The notes under the pieces: model-generated
What the model saw: the letters and a program-made list of their open reading frames with translations, nothing else
Database searches by the model: none
What the model was told of the DNA's origin: nothing
Source of the DNA: Lachnospiraceae bacterium UBA7784
Lineage (GTDB): Bacteria > Bacillota > Clostridia > Lachnospirales > Lachnospiraceae
DNA: 45,863 nt
Direction of reading: 5' to 3'
Assembly: GCA_002480925.1 (NCBI GenBank)
Contig: DLDA01000026.1
Location: 10,596 to 56,458, forward strand
Part shown: one piece after another, positions 27,164-35,390 of the stretch
How positions within the stretch are numbered: position 1 is the first letter of the stretch
Layout: each line of letters begins with the position of its first letter
Translations under genes and position numbers: made by a program

Positions 27164-27892
27164 TTGTCCGAGATATATGATTTCCATTGTCATATTCTGC
27201 CAGGGATAGATGATGGGAGCCGGGACATAGAGATGACAGATGCGATGCTTCGGGCAGAGGAGGAGCAGGGGGTAGACCATATCCTTTTTACTCCTCACTT
27301 TTACGCCCAGCAGCAATCCGGATCTGAATTCCTAAGGCACAGGGGAAATGCATTCGATAAGGTAAAGGGCCTGATCGATTCCAAGGGTTATGCGATAGAA
27401 ACAAGGGCAGCCGCCGAGACCTATTTTTTCAAGGGTATCTCGGAGGCCGGTATTCTTGATGATCTCTGCATGCATACGGATTCGGCGCAGGTCCTTTTTG
27501 TCGAGATGCCGTTTACCCAGTGGAGAAGGTCCATGTATCAGGAGGTGAAGGCACTTATCGAGAAGAGGCAGTTTACGGTCGTGCTGGTGCATATAGAGAG
27601 ATTCTATAAGTTCCAGAAGGATAAGACCATCTGGGACCAGATATTTTCCCTGCCGGTCATAGCCCAGCACAATGCCGGCATCTACAAGGGCCTTATGACA
27701 AGGGGACTGGGGCTTCGTACCATTAAGGAGCACTGGCCAGTGATACTGGGCAGCGATGCCCATAATACTACGTCTAGACCCTGTAATATGGCAGATGGCA
27801 GAAGGGTGATAGAGAAGAAGCTTGGGACAGCGGCTCTGTCACGGATAGATAACAGGAGCAGGAGGCTATGGACCGACGGCACGATAAACTGA
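27164..27892 (+). CDS. CpsB/YwqE-type tyrosine-protein phosphatase (PHP domain)
   Basis: This is a manganese-dependent PHP-fold phosphatase that removes phosphate from the capsule tyrosine kinase. Metal-site motifs are DFHCHILPGIDDGSRD at the N-terminus, TPHFY, LVHIERF and LGSDAHNT. The start is TTG at 27164: AAGGAGG ends six bases upstream, and the product MSEIYDFHCH matches family N-termini. An upstream in-frame ATG at 27140 lies before the ribosome site. At 242 residues it has the usual size. Its 3' end overlaps the LCP gene by 25 bases. Confidence 0.93.
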   Translation: MSEIYDFHCHILPGIDDGSRDIEMTDAMLRAEEEQGVDHILFTPHFYAQQQSGSEFLRHRGNAFDKVKGLIDSKGYAIETRAAAETYFFKGISEAGILDDLCMHTDSAQVLFVEMPFTQWRRSMYQEVKALIEKRQFTVVLVHIERFYKFQKDKTIWDQIFSLPVIAQHNAGIYKGLMTRGLGLRTIKEHWPVILGSDAHNTTSRPCNMADGRRVIEKKLGTAALSRIDNRSRRLWTDGTIN

Positions 27893-28902
27893 ATCTGATA
27901 GCTGCGGTAGTTGTAGCAGTCATAGCGGTCTTGGTTATTTTTCTGGCCTTTAAGGGGCTGTCAGAAAGAAATAAGGGAGTGGATATGACGGCAGAGGATG
28001 CATCAGCAGATGCAGCCAGTACAGAGAAGACGCCTGTGATCACTCTTGGCCTGAATGACTATACCTATAAGGATGATATCACTAATTTCCTTATCATAGG
28101 TACAGACCACAGCGGAAGCTACAGCACTGACAAGGGAAAGGATTATCACGGAGAGATGGCCGACTTTCTTCTAGTCATTTCCATAAACGATACCAGGGGG
28201 ACCTATACACTTCTTCCTATAGACAGAGATACCATGACAAAGGTCTATATGATGAACGACAAGGGCAAGTCATATGCCTCGACTACAGAGCAGATCTGCA
28301 CGGCCCATTGGTATGGCGGAAATGAGAAGCAGAGCTGCAGTAATACATTAAGGGCAGTATCAGACCTGCTCGGCGGCCTTCCGATAAAGGCATACTACAG
28401 CATAGGCATGGATCAGATCAAAAAGATAAACCATGCAGTAGGAGGCGTTACAGTAAAGGTCAAAGGTGACTTCAGCACGATCGATCCGTCTCTTAAGGAA
28501 GGGGCGACCATACATCTGAGCGACGATCAGGCCTTTACCTATGTCCATGAGAGACGTGATATGCCGGATGACAACCGTAACTCAGCCAGGATGGGCAGAC
28601 AGCAGCAGTATATGGATGCCTTTATCAGGGCAGCAAAGGAGAAGGCAGAGAAAGAGCCGTCGTTTGCGAATGATCTGTATTCAGAGCTTACTGATCAGGC
28701 GGTCACGAACATGAACGGACATGAAGTGAGCTACCTGCTCAATACATTTGCGACAAGGGATCTGACAGGAAGCCTTCATATAGAAGGAAAGTACAAAGAA
28801 GGAAAGATACTTGATGATGACAGGCCGCACGGTATGTTTAGTGCGGATCAGTCATCCATATTCGATAATCTGAGCACAATGCTGGGACTTTCGGCTAAGT
28901 AA
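27868..28902 (+). CDS. LytR-CpsA-Psr (LCP) family cell-wall glycopolymer ligase
   Basis: LCP enzymes move polysaccharides from the lipid carrier to peptidoglycan on the outer face of the membrane. The 344-residue protein has one N-terminal membrane helix (~9-29), a short linker and the LCP domain (~60-275). The family landmarks are NFLIIGTDHS, GEMADFLLVISIND, LPIDRDTMTKV and FTYVHERRDMPDDNRNSAR, the conserved Asp/Arg set that binds the pyrophosphate lipid. AGGAGG lies just before the ATG, inside the phosphatase gene, so the two genes are translationally coupled. Confidence 0.93.
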   Translation: MDRRHDKLNLIAAVVVAVIAVLVIFLAFKGLSERNKGVDMTAEDASADAASTEKTPVITLGLNDYTYKDDITNFLIIGTDHSGSYSTDKGKDYHGEMADFLLVISINDTRGTYTLLPIDRDTMTKVYMMNDKGKSYASTTEQICTAHWYGGNEKQSCSNTLRAVSDLLGGLPIKAYYSIGMDQIKKINHAVGGVTVKVKGDFSTIDPSLKEGATIHLSDDQAFTYVHERRDMPDDNRNSARMGRQQQYMDAFIRAAKEKAEKEPSFANDLYSELTDQAVTNMNGHEVSYLLNTFATRDLTGSLHIEGKYKEGKILDDDRPHGMFSADQSSIFDNLSTMLGLSAK

Positions 28903-28915
28903 AAGGATAAGAGAA

Positions 28916-29782
28916 GTGAGCGACGAGCGGATAGAGAAAAAAGAAAACATGATAGCGGATGAGGCCACAAACGATGATGAGGTGGAGATAGACCTTGGGG
29001 AGCTGTTTTATTTTTATAGATCCCACCTGGTATCCATAATCCTGGTATTCATACTCGGTGCCCTTGCAGCGGGAGCTATAGCATTTTATCTGGTGACGCC
29101 TAAGTATACAGCTACCAGTAAGCTCTATATGGTCTCATCATCGACCAAGTCAGTCGTAGATATTTCGGATTTTAATATAGGAACATCACTGTCTCAGGAC
29201 TACGTGGAGGTTCTTAAGACAAGACCGGTATATGAGTCAGTGATTGACAAGCTCCATCTGGACTATAACTACAGACAGCTGTCAAAGATGATAAAGACCT
29301 CTGTGGTAGGAGATACGAGAATAGTCCAGATAGATGTGACGGATACTAATCCGAAGGAGGCAAGGGATATAGCAAATGCCGTAGCCGATGCCGCAGTAGA
29401 GCAGGTGCCGCGTACCATGGAGACATCGGAGCCTCATATAATAGAGCCAGCCATAGTGCCGGACGAGCAGTCATCACCTCATCTGCTTATAGATATAGTG
29501 GCCGGTGGTCTGGCAGGACTTGTAATAATGCTTGTGATGCTTACAGTATCATTTATCTCTGATGATACCTTCCAGTCAGGAGAGGATGTGGAGAAGATGT
29601 TCGGAGTCATGCCTCTTACAGTTATCCCTGAGTCGGATCTGGGAATCCTGAATGAGAAGAATGAGTCAGATGACGATGACAAAGCCAACCGAAGAAGGGC
29701 GAAGGCCATGGCAAAGAACCGAAAGGCAAATGAGAAGGCCAGAGCAAGGTCGATGAAGAAGGCAGCCAGGAGGAGAAGATAA
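28916..29782 (+). CDS. Wzz/YveK-type polysaccharide chain-length protein (kinase adaptor)
   Basis: This is the transmembrane partner of the tyrosine kinase and controls polymer length. The 288-residue protein has helices at ~37-60 and ~190-213 around an extracellular domain (TPKYTATSKLYMVS, ARDIANAVADAAVEQVP). An unusually basic cytoplasmic tail of about 30 residues ends in RRRR. The start is GTG at 28916 with AAGGATAAG upstream. The last base of the stop overlaps the kinase ATG (TAATG). This split adaptor plus kinase is the Gram-positive arrangement. Confidence 0.91.
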   Translation: MSDERIEKKENMIADEATNDDEVEIDLGELFYFYRSHLVSIILVFILGALAAGAIAFYLVTPKYTATSKLYMVSSSTKSVVDISDFNIGTSLSQDYVEVLKTRPVYESVIDKLHLDYNYRQLSKMIKTSVVGDTRIVQIDVTDTNPKEARDIANAVADAAVEQVPRTMETSEPHIIEPAIVPDEQSSPHLLIDIVAGGLAGLVIMLVMLTVSFISDDTFQSGEDVEKMFGVMPLTVIPESDLGILNEKNESDDDDKANRRRAKAMAKNRKANEKARARSMKKAARRRR

Positions 29783-30546
29783 TGCAGGAAATAGAGATAA
29801 AGAACCTGGGCGAGCTGCCATATGCAGTCGAGGAGGCCATGAACCGGCTCAGGATCAATGTGGGCTTCATGGGAAGCGATGTGAAGAAGATAATGGTCAC
29901 ATCGACGACCCCAAATGAGGGGAAGAGCTTTATCGCTATGCAGCTTTTCGCCCAGATGGCAAGGTCAGGCATGAAGTCGCTCTTTATAGACTGTGATCTG
30001 AGGAAGTCTATACTCAGTGACAAGTACGGAATGACAGTCACAGGGGCAGATGGCTACAGCGCCTTCACTGCCAGACCGCAGAGGGGAACCAGCTACTGTC
30101 TGTCGCATGACGGAGAGTTTGATGACTGTATATACAGGGTGAAGGGCATACCTGACGCCTATATAATGCCTAATACTGACAATATAGTCAATCCCTCGAT
30201 GCTTTTCGAGAAGAGCAGGTTCTCTGACCTTCTAAGGTATGCATCGCTTAAATATAAATATGTCTTTCTCGATGTGCCGCCGCTCGATCTGGTGGCCGAC
30301 GGAGAACAGATAGGAAGCAAATGCGACGGGGCTATCCTTGTCGTTAGAGGAGGGATAACCTCGAGAAACATGGCAAAGCATTCTGCCATGCAGCTCGAGA
30401 GGGCCGGATGCCCACTGCTTGGGATAGTCTTGAACCGTGTCGAGGGAGCCAAGGGCGGCTACTATTACAAGAAGTACGGCGGCTATTATGGCAAGAGCAA
30501 GTACTACGGTAAGGACAAGCAGTACTATTACGGCAAGAATAAATGA
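29782..30546 (+). CDS. Bacterial tyrosine kinase (BY-kinase, CpsD/YwqD type)
   Basis: The 254-residue cytoplasmic kinase is activated by the adaptor encoded just upstream and autophosphorylates on its tail. Walker A is TTPNEGKSF (~42-50), Walker A' is LFIDCDLRKS (~67-76) and Walker B is YVFLDVPPLDL (~157-167). The last ~30 residues hold 11 tyrosines in runs (YYY, YY, YY, YYY), the autophosphorylation cluster that the PHP phosphatase would reverse. The start overlaps the preceding stop by one base, so translation is coupled. Confidence 0.94.
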   Translation: MQEIEIKNLGELPYAVEEAMNRLRINVGFMGSDVKKIMVTSTTPNEGKSFIAMQLFAQMARSGMKSLFIDCDLRKSILSDKYGMTVTGADGYSAFTARPQRGTSYCLSHDGEFDDCIYRVKGIPDAYIMPNTDNIVNPSMLFEKSRFSDLLRYASLKYKYVFLDVPPLDLVADGEQIGSKCDGAILVVRGGITSRNMAKHSAMQLERAGCPLLGIVLNRVEGAKGGYYYKKYGGYYGKSKYYGKDKQYYYGKNK

Positions 30547-30610
30547 TCTGGTATCCACATGCCCATGCATGTTGATATATACCTCTGAAAAGAGGGCGTC
30601 ACTAGAAGAT
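30547..30610 (+). other. Hairpin region after the kinase gene
   Basis: ACATG and CATGT face each other (30556-30572) inside a weaker GGTAT/ATACC pair. There is no T run, so termination is not clear. CTCT-GAAA-AGAG follows at 30583-30594. I see no convincing promoter here. Confidence 0.4.
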
Positions 30611-30714
30611 GGCAGAGCCGGAGAGGAAGTATGTATTTTGCTGCGGCTTTGCCTCGGGCGGGTAAGCCCGCCCGGTTGCACCAGTCCCTATCGCCAGATA
30701 GAAACGGTTCGGAC
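30611..30714 (+). ncRNA. Candidate structured mRNA leader of the BspA-like gene (class unknown)
   Basis: Three stacked hairpins are visible. A 10-bp stem joins GGCAGAGCCG (30611) and CGGCTTTGCC (30644). A perfect 8-bp stem, CGGGCGGG-TAAG-CCCGCCCG, spans 30655-30674. A nested pair joins GTCC (30684) and GGAC (30711) around CTATC-gcca-GATAG. The ribosome site AAAGGAG follows at 30717. I compared it from memory with common riboswitch motifs and recognised none. Confidence 0.5.
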
Positions 30715-30730
30715 GGAAAGGAGTTTTTTC

Positions 30731-31300
30731 ATGAAACTTTCTATCAAGAAGATCCTTGCAACAGCAATGGCAGCAGCAATGGTTCTTTCAGTATCTCCGG
30801 TTGTAGCAAACGCCGCTGATTCAAAGACCACAGCAACTGAGCCAACATCACAGACCAATGCAGATGCTGAAAAGAGCAATGCAAAGGGAGTTGAGACAGT
30901 TGCAGCCAACACCAGCGCAAGTGGAAAGGCTACTGTAACAGAGATTACAGTTTCCAACAAGAAGGCTGTAACAGTTCCTTCTAAGGTTACTGTAAACGGT
31001 GTAGTATACACTGTTACAAAGCTCGGCGCCAATGCTTTCAAGGGCGAGACAGTAAAGAAGGTTACTCTTCCTTCATCAATCACTTCTCTTGGATCAAAGG
31101 CCTTCACAGGTGTCAAGGGCTTAAAGACCGTAAAGATAAGCACCACAAAGAAGGTATCAGTTGACAAGGCTGCCTTCAAGGGCGTAAACACCAAGGGAAT
31201 CACCATTACCGTAAGCAAGAAGATGAGCAAGAAGAATCTCAAGGCTCTCAAGGCTTCTCTCAAGAAGGCTGGCTTCAAGGGTAAGGTAAAGGTTGCCTGA
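30731..31300 (+). CDS. Secreted BspA-like leucine-rich repeat (LRR_5) protein
   Basis: A 189-residue exported protein. A signal peptide (MKLSIKKILATAMAAAM, cleavage near VVANA-AD at 28) precedes a Ser/Thr/Ala-rich linker (~30-60). The C-terminal ~110 residues have BspA-type repeats (ANAFKGETVKKVTLPSSI, SKAFTGVKGLKTVKIS, KAAFKGVNTKGITITV) and end in a Lys-rich stretch (KKNLKALKASLKKAGF). No sortase signal is present, so it may be released or held by charge. Codon choice resembles the highly expressed nifJ gene rather than its neighbours. The ATG at 30731 is chosen for AAAGGAG and the signal peptide; the frame is open ~98 codons upstream through the structured leader. Confidence 0.88.
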   Translation: MKLSIKKILATAMAAAMVLSVSPVVANAADSKTTATEPTSQTNADAEKSNAKGVETVAANTSASGKATVTEITVSNKKAVTVPSKVTVNGVVYTVTKLGANAFKGETVKKVTLPSSITSLGSKAFTGVKGLKTVKISTTKKVSVDKAAFKGVNTKGITITVSKKMSKKNLKALKASLKKAGFKGKVKVA

Positions 31301-31346
31301 GAGGGATTTTTATCAAACCTTAAATCTTGAAAAAAGGATTTATAAA

Positions 31347-31373
31347 CCCGTTCCGGGCATGGGCCGGAACGGG
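31347..31373. terminator. Perfect 10-bp inverted repeat, probable terminator
   Basis: CCCGTTCCGG and CCGGAACGGG are separated by seven bases after the BspA-like gene. A weak T tract follows some bases later (ggattttt at 31383), so termination efficiency is uncertain. Confidence 0.65.
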
Positions 31374-31555
31374 CTATATATTGGGGATTTTTCAAATACG
31401 CCGTTACAAAAGCTTATGGATGAGGTCGTCGCCAAAGCGCGCGCTGTCTGATATAAGCCGTAAGAAATTATAGTCAGTCTGGTTTCAGGACCTTTTAAGC
31501 AATTAAAGGGCGCTGAAAGCGGGATGGCGCAGCATACCCGAAAGGAAAAGTAAAT
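31374..31555 (+). other. Leader region upstream of the priming transferase gene
   Basis: About 180 bases without a gene. A CCTTT/AAAGG hairpin spans ~31492-31510 and a compact CGCT-GAAA-GCG element lies at ~31511. A TATAGT (31469) is a possible -10 but lacks a good -35. No ops/JUMPstart element is seen. Confidence 0.35.
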
Positions 31556-31597
31556 ATGCCAATGCTAAAGAGTGGAGAGAGAGCAGATGTACAGTAA
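31556..31597 (+). CDS. Possible 13-residue leader peptide overlapping the priming transferase start
   Basis: ATG at 31556 has its own site (AAAGGAAAAG, about nine bases upstream) and encodes MPMLKSGERADVQ before TAA at 31595. It overlaps the transferase ATG (31587) in a different frame, which would allow translational coupling. It may equally be chance. Confidence 0.3.
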   Translation: MPMLKSGERADVQ

Positions 31598-33116
31598 AAA
31601 CAGATCCTGGATGCTGAAGCATCTGGATTTTATGATTATTGACATCATCACCTGTAAGGTCGCTTTTCTCCTGTCCTTTATGCTGAGGCAGGGAGGGGGA
31701 GCTTATGAACTTATAAGGGGTGTATATTTCTCAGATGCAGTAGATTTTAACAATATAATATTCAGAGATTTGTTCTTCGCGATTTTTTTCCTGTGCATTC
31801 TCGATGTGATATTTCAAAAGTCGCACACTGATATCCTGAAGAGGGGATTTCTGAAGGAGGCCAAGTCCTGCCTGAAGCTTAGCACTGCTATATTTATCGA
31901 GCTTCTTATCATCCTGTTCGCGCTGAAGATCTCAGCAAGCTTCTCGAGGCTCGTGCTTTTATACTTCTGGATCGGCTCTACGATCCTGATGCTTATATTC
32001 AGGAGCTGCTACAAGGTAATCCTAAAGGCCATCCTGGGACAGGATACCTACCACACGAGGCATCTGATCCTTCTGGCCACAGAAGAAGAGATGCCTTCTC
32101 TTGTGCGTGAGTTTTCTGAGAAACAAAATGACATACGTCTGAGCGGCTGTATGATCCCCGCTGCCGGCGCCGCAGATGCTTCAAGCGAGGCGGAAGCAGG
32201 TCACCATGGTGCAGGAAGCGAGACTGTGACTGGTATTCCAGTAGTGGCAAAGGATCCGGCAAGTGCGCTCGCATATTTAAAAAGCCACTGGGTGGATGAG
32301 GTCTTCATCTCTCGCGGGATGAGTGGCAAGGCGGTGGATGATTTCATCAGAGGCTGCCATGTGATGGGTATCACGACTCATCAGGAGATCAACGTCGAGG
32401 AGGATCACACCGCCGAGGTGGCAGTCGAGACGATGGCAGGTACTGTGGTTGTTACCGGCTCGCTTCGGATCATAGACCCGATGCTTCTTCTGGTAAAGAG
32501 GATCATAGATATCATCGGATCTATCATCGGCATGGCTTTCTGTGCGCTGCTTACAGTATTCGTAGCGATCCCGGGCATTCTGATCTGTGATCCCGGCCCT
32601 GTATTCTACAAGCAGAAAAGGGTCGGAAAAAACGGCCGGGTATTCAACCTGTACAAGTTCCGCTCCATGTATCTGGACGCTGACGAGAGAAAGGCAGCCC
32701 TGATGAAGAAGAATGAGATGCAGGGAGCCATATTCAAGATGAAGAACGATCCCCGCATCATAGGAAGCGGCCCTGACGGCAGCCACCATGGCTACGGCTG
32801 GTTCATCCGCAAGACCTCTATCGATGAGTTCCCCCAGTTCGTAAACGTCTTCCTCGGCCAGATGTCCCTCGTAGGCACCCGCCCTCCCACACTCGATGAA
32901 TGGCAGCAGTACGAGGCTCATCACAGAGTCCGCCTGGCAGTCCGCCCCGGCATCACCGGCGTCTGGCAGACCAGCGGCCGCAACGAAATAAGCGACTTCG
33001 AGGAGATCGTAAAGCTGGACCTCTCATATATCAACAGCTTCTCGATCGGCAATGACATCAGGATAATCGCAAGAACAGTGAAGCAGATATTCAGAGGGGA
33101 AGATGGGGCGGAGTGA
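31587..33116 (+). CDS. Polyprenyl glycosylphosphotransferase (priming sugar transferase)
   Basis: This membrane enzyme starts polysaccharide assembly by moving a sugar phosphate from a nucleotide sugar to undecaprenyl phosphate. The 509-residue protein has four N-terminal helices (~10-135), a central cytoplasmic domain containing an Ala/Ser-rich linker, a further helix at ~310-335, and the catalytic domain (YKQKRVGKNGRVFNLYKF, KTSIDEFPQFVNVFLGQMS, LVGTRPPT, RPGITGVWQTSGRNE). The ATG at 31587 has GGAG nine bases upstream; an in-frame GTG at 31572 is a weaker alternative. It is the last gene with the base composition of the housekeeping part. Confidence 0.94.
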   Translation: MYSKNRSWMLKHLDFMIIDIITCKVAFLLSFMLRQGGGAYELIRGVYFSDAVDFNNIIFRDLFFAIFFLCILDVIFQKSHTDILKRGFLKEAKSCLKLSTAIFIELLIILFALKISASFSRLVLLYFWIGSTILMLIFRSCYKVILKAILGQDTYHTRHLILLATEEEMPSLVREFSEKQNDIRLSGCMIPAAGAADASSEAEAGHHGAGSETVTGIPVVAKDPASALAYLKSHWVDEVFISRGMSGKAVDDFIRGCHVMGITTHQEINVEEDHTAEVAVETMAGTVVVTGSLRIIDPMLLLVKRIIDIIGSIIGMAFCALLTVFVAIPGILICDPGPVFYKQKRVGKNGRVFNLYKFRSMYLDADERKAALMKKNEMQGAIFKMKNDPRIIGSGPDGSHHGYGWFIRKTSIDEFPQFVNVFLGQMSLVGTRPPTLDEWQQYEAHHRVRLAVRPGITGVWQTSGRNEISDFEEIVKLDLSYINSFSIGNDIRIIARTVKQIFRGEDGAE

Positions 33117-33391
33117 AGGCAGGTGACTTTTCTTAACTGAGCTTAACAATCGCTTGCTTATGAATGTTTGTATTCTATGCTCCGGTATTCATTCACAGAT
33201 CGGTCAGTGATTGAACGGCGAGAGAATGATTAGACCTGCGGGTAAATGGGAGAGTAGGAACTGGGGTTCTTATGGCAAATGTGGAAATAGATGTAGCACC
33301 CACTAAACTGTGGCGTTGTTGGATTATTAGAAAGACTCGCTTGATTGTATTAATCGGGAGAGGAATAGAAGATGAGATGGGGAGAGAATAA
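33117..33391 (+). other. Intergenic boundary region with a possible 39-residue ORF
   Basis: From here the DNA becomes AT-richer and codon use changes. A weak promoter-like pair (TTGCTT at 33154, 16 bases, TATGCT at 33176) is present. An ORF at 33272-33391 would encode 39 residues (beginning MANVEIDVAPTKLW) and ends directly against the ATG of the next gene. It has no clear family and may be the remnant of an older gene. Confidence 0.35.
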
Positions 33392-34408
33392 ATGGAAGAA
33401 AATGAATTTAATCCATCAGAGGCACATATTGTTTACGCGTCCGATGATCGATTCGCTGAAATTCTTGGTGTGTCTTTAGTTTCTCTCTATAAAAACTCTC
33501 AGGATATGGATGCCGTTCATGTCTATATTTTAGATTCCGGAATTTCCCCATTAAATAGAAGCAGAATAGAAAAAGTAGCAAGACAGTATCATGAGCCGAT
33601 ACCTGTGTGGATCAAAGCTCGTGATGTCAGTAAAGAGGTAGGCATGAGTGTTGCAATAGACCGTGGTTCATTATCGCAATACGCACGCCTTTTTGTATCG
33701 AGTGATTTACCGGATGAATTGGAGCGTGTTATTTATCTAGACTGCGACATAATCATCGCTCAATCCATTAGTGAACTATGGAATCTCGACATGCACGGTA
33801 AGACGATGGCAGTTCTGAATGATGCCTTTAGTCGTTATTATCGAAAAAACATCGATCTGGAACCAGAAGATATTATGTTCAACTCTGGTGTGATGCTCAT
33901 CAATTTGAATCGTTGGAGAGAACGAGAAGTTGAGAAAAGCTTGCTAAAGTTCATCAGCGACCACAAGGGTAAGATTCAACAGGGAGACCAGGGGGCATTA
34001 AACGCAGTATTGTCACACGATGTGTACTGCTTCAATCCAAGATTCAACTCCGTCACGATCTTCTACGACTTCACGTACCATGAGCTTTACGTGTATCGGA
34101 AACCCGCGGGAAAGTATTACACAGAAGCAGAGATTAAGGAGGCAACAGAATATCCTGTGATCATTCATTTCACGACATCATTCCTGAGCCGCCGTCCGTG
34201 GGTTAAGGACTGCCATCACAGATATTGTGAGCTGTGGAGAAGCTATAAGGCCGAGAGTCCGTGGAGGGATGAACCACTTCGTGAAGATACAAGACCTGCA
34301 TGGATGTTAAGTGGAATCCGGATATTTAAGAAATTGCCTAGAGGACTCGCAATGCACATTGCCGGATTTCTGCAGGCGTATGGAAGACCGATTAAGAATA
34401 AGTGGTAA
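33392..34408 (+). CDS. Glycosyltransferase family 8 (LgtC-like)
   Basis: This 338-residue GT-A enzyme probably adds galactose or glucose to the growing repeat unit. The start HIVYASDDRFAEILGVSL, the DxD metal site in YLDCDIII (~117-119), FNSGVMLINLNRWR and QGDQGALNAVL are typical of family 8. The C-terminal ~60 residues are basic and amphipathic, ending IKNKW, which may hold it at the membrane. The upstream ORF or remnant ends directly against its start. The acceptor cannot be told from sequence. Confidence 0.9.
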   Translation: MEENEFNPSEAHIVYASDDRFAEILGVSLVSLYKNSQDMDAVHVYILDSGISPLNRSRIEKVARQYHEPIPVWIKARDVSKEVGMSVAIDRGSLSQYARLFVSSDLPDELERVIYLDCDIIIAQSISELWNLDMHGKTMAVLNDAFSRYYRKNIDLEPEDIMFNSGVMLINLNRWREREVEKSLLKFISDHKGKIQQGDQGALNAVLSHDVYCFNPRFNSVTIFYDFTYHELYVYRKPAGKYYTEAEIKEATEYPVIIHFTTSFLSRRPWVKDCHHRYCELWRSYKAESPWRDEPLREDTRPAWMLSGIRIFKKLPRGLAMHIAGFLQAYGRPIKNKW

Positions 34409-34427
34409 AAGGTGGACAAGACAGAAA

Positions 34428-35342
34428 ATGTTCAGTTTAATTCGATTCTTTGAGAAAAAAGAATATGTGAATGATTTTCTCGATGGGAATCTGTATATGA
34501 ATTCAATTGGGCATTTTTGGACTATGGGTCAGCCAAACCCTCAGGATGATTTCTTAGAAGGAACTACAGAGACTCTATCAGTTGAGGATACTAAGAATAA
34601 ATATGGGATGGAGATGCCAGAATCATTCTCATCTCATATTCTAATGCCTGTTATGAATCGAGTCGAAGGATATCAGTTTGTTCATATTCTTTGTTTCTAT
34701 CTACATGAATATGATGCAGCTTTGAAGGTAGCGACAAGAATACCTAGGTCTATTAAAGGACTTGGTAAGTACGCTGTGAAAATCGATGATGTGCAAGCGT
34801 TTGTTGACCTCTTATATAAAAAAATTTATAGGGAACACATATATGGTTTGATGGGTCCTATAGAATATAAAGATCCCACTGCAGAATATGAATATATGGA
34901 TTGCTTTAACAAATATAAAACGCATCAAGATGAACATGAATGGCGCTTTGCACTAATACCAGATTTTGAGAAAGCAAAAGAAGAAGCTCAAAAGTTAAGA
35001 TATGAGAACTTGAATAAGGATCCAGCTATGCCAGTATCTCAATATGATAAGAGCATATATTTCAAGGTGGGTGATCTTAGGCATATTGCCAGGATTGTTG
35101 ATGCAGACTTGTTAATACAGGACGCTGGCAAAGTATATGGCGAAGATTATAAGACGGTAGATGAATTGCCTATTCCATGGGTTGAACGCAGGAAATATAT
35201 AGAGTTACTACAAAGTAAACGTATACCGGTGTCGTATCAGGCCTATCCCGAACAATATTTCGGGTACGGCCCGAGGAAAGCATTTAGGGAAAAGGTATTA
35301 GAAATTGATAGTGGGGTTAAGCCAATTATTACGATTGGTTGA
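34428..35342 (+). CDS. Unknown protein, paralogue of the 41524 gene
   Basis: I do not recognise the family of this 304-residue protein. The ATG at 34428 (MFSLIRFFEKKEY) is chosen over a longer frame that overlaps the GT8 gene. It aligns by eye with the protein at 41524 over its whole length. Shared parts are a start with F-x-K-x-x-Y then GNLYMN and FW, Q-[DE]-D-x-L-E-G, LCFY, DCF followed by EWR-x-AL, and VGDL. There is no signal peptide or membrane helix, so it should be cytoplasmic. The N-terminal GNLYMN and the late EWR are faintly like DUF2971, but this is only a hint. It lies 20 bases after the GT8 gene. Confidence 0.8.
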   Translation: MFSLIRFFEKKEYVNDFLDGNLYMNSIGHFWTMGQPNPQDDFLEGTTETLSVEDTKNKYGMEMPESFSSHILMPVMNRVEGYQFVHILCFYLHEYDAALKVATRIPRSIKGLGKYAVKIDDVQAFVDLLYKKIYREHIYGLMGPIEYKDPTAEYEYMDCFNKYKTHQDEHEWRFALIPDFEKAKEEAQKLRYENLNKDPAMPVSQYDKSIYFKVGDLRHIARIVDADLLIQDAGKVYGEDYKTVDELPIPWVERRKYIELLQSKRIPVSYQAYPEQYFGYGPRKAFREKVLEIDSGVKPIITIG

Positions 35343-35354
35343 GACTAATTAGCT

Positions 35355-35384
35355 AGATGGAGACTGTTTAAGAATAAATGGTAA
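35355..35384 (+). other. Remnant of a glycosyltransferase 3' end
   Basis: The bases encode RWRLFKNKW followed by a stop, closely matching the end of the GT8 gene at 34408 (RPIKNKW and stop) in DNA and protein. It lies just before the HAD gene and suggests that another transferase once preceded that gene. Confidence 0.5.
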
Positions 35385-35390
35385 GGGTTA

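Noticed and set aside
30611..30714. Cyclic di-GMP, fluoride or other known riboswitch before the BspA-like gene
   Set aside because: The conserved bases of those motifs, as I know them, are absent; only the hairpins support a structured RNA.
30437..30730. Upstream extension of the BspA-like protein by ~98 residues
   Set aside because: It runs out of frame through the kinase gene and the folded leader; the signal peptide and AAAGGAG define the start at 30731.
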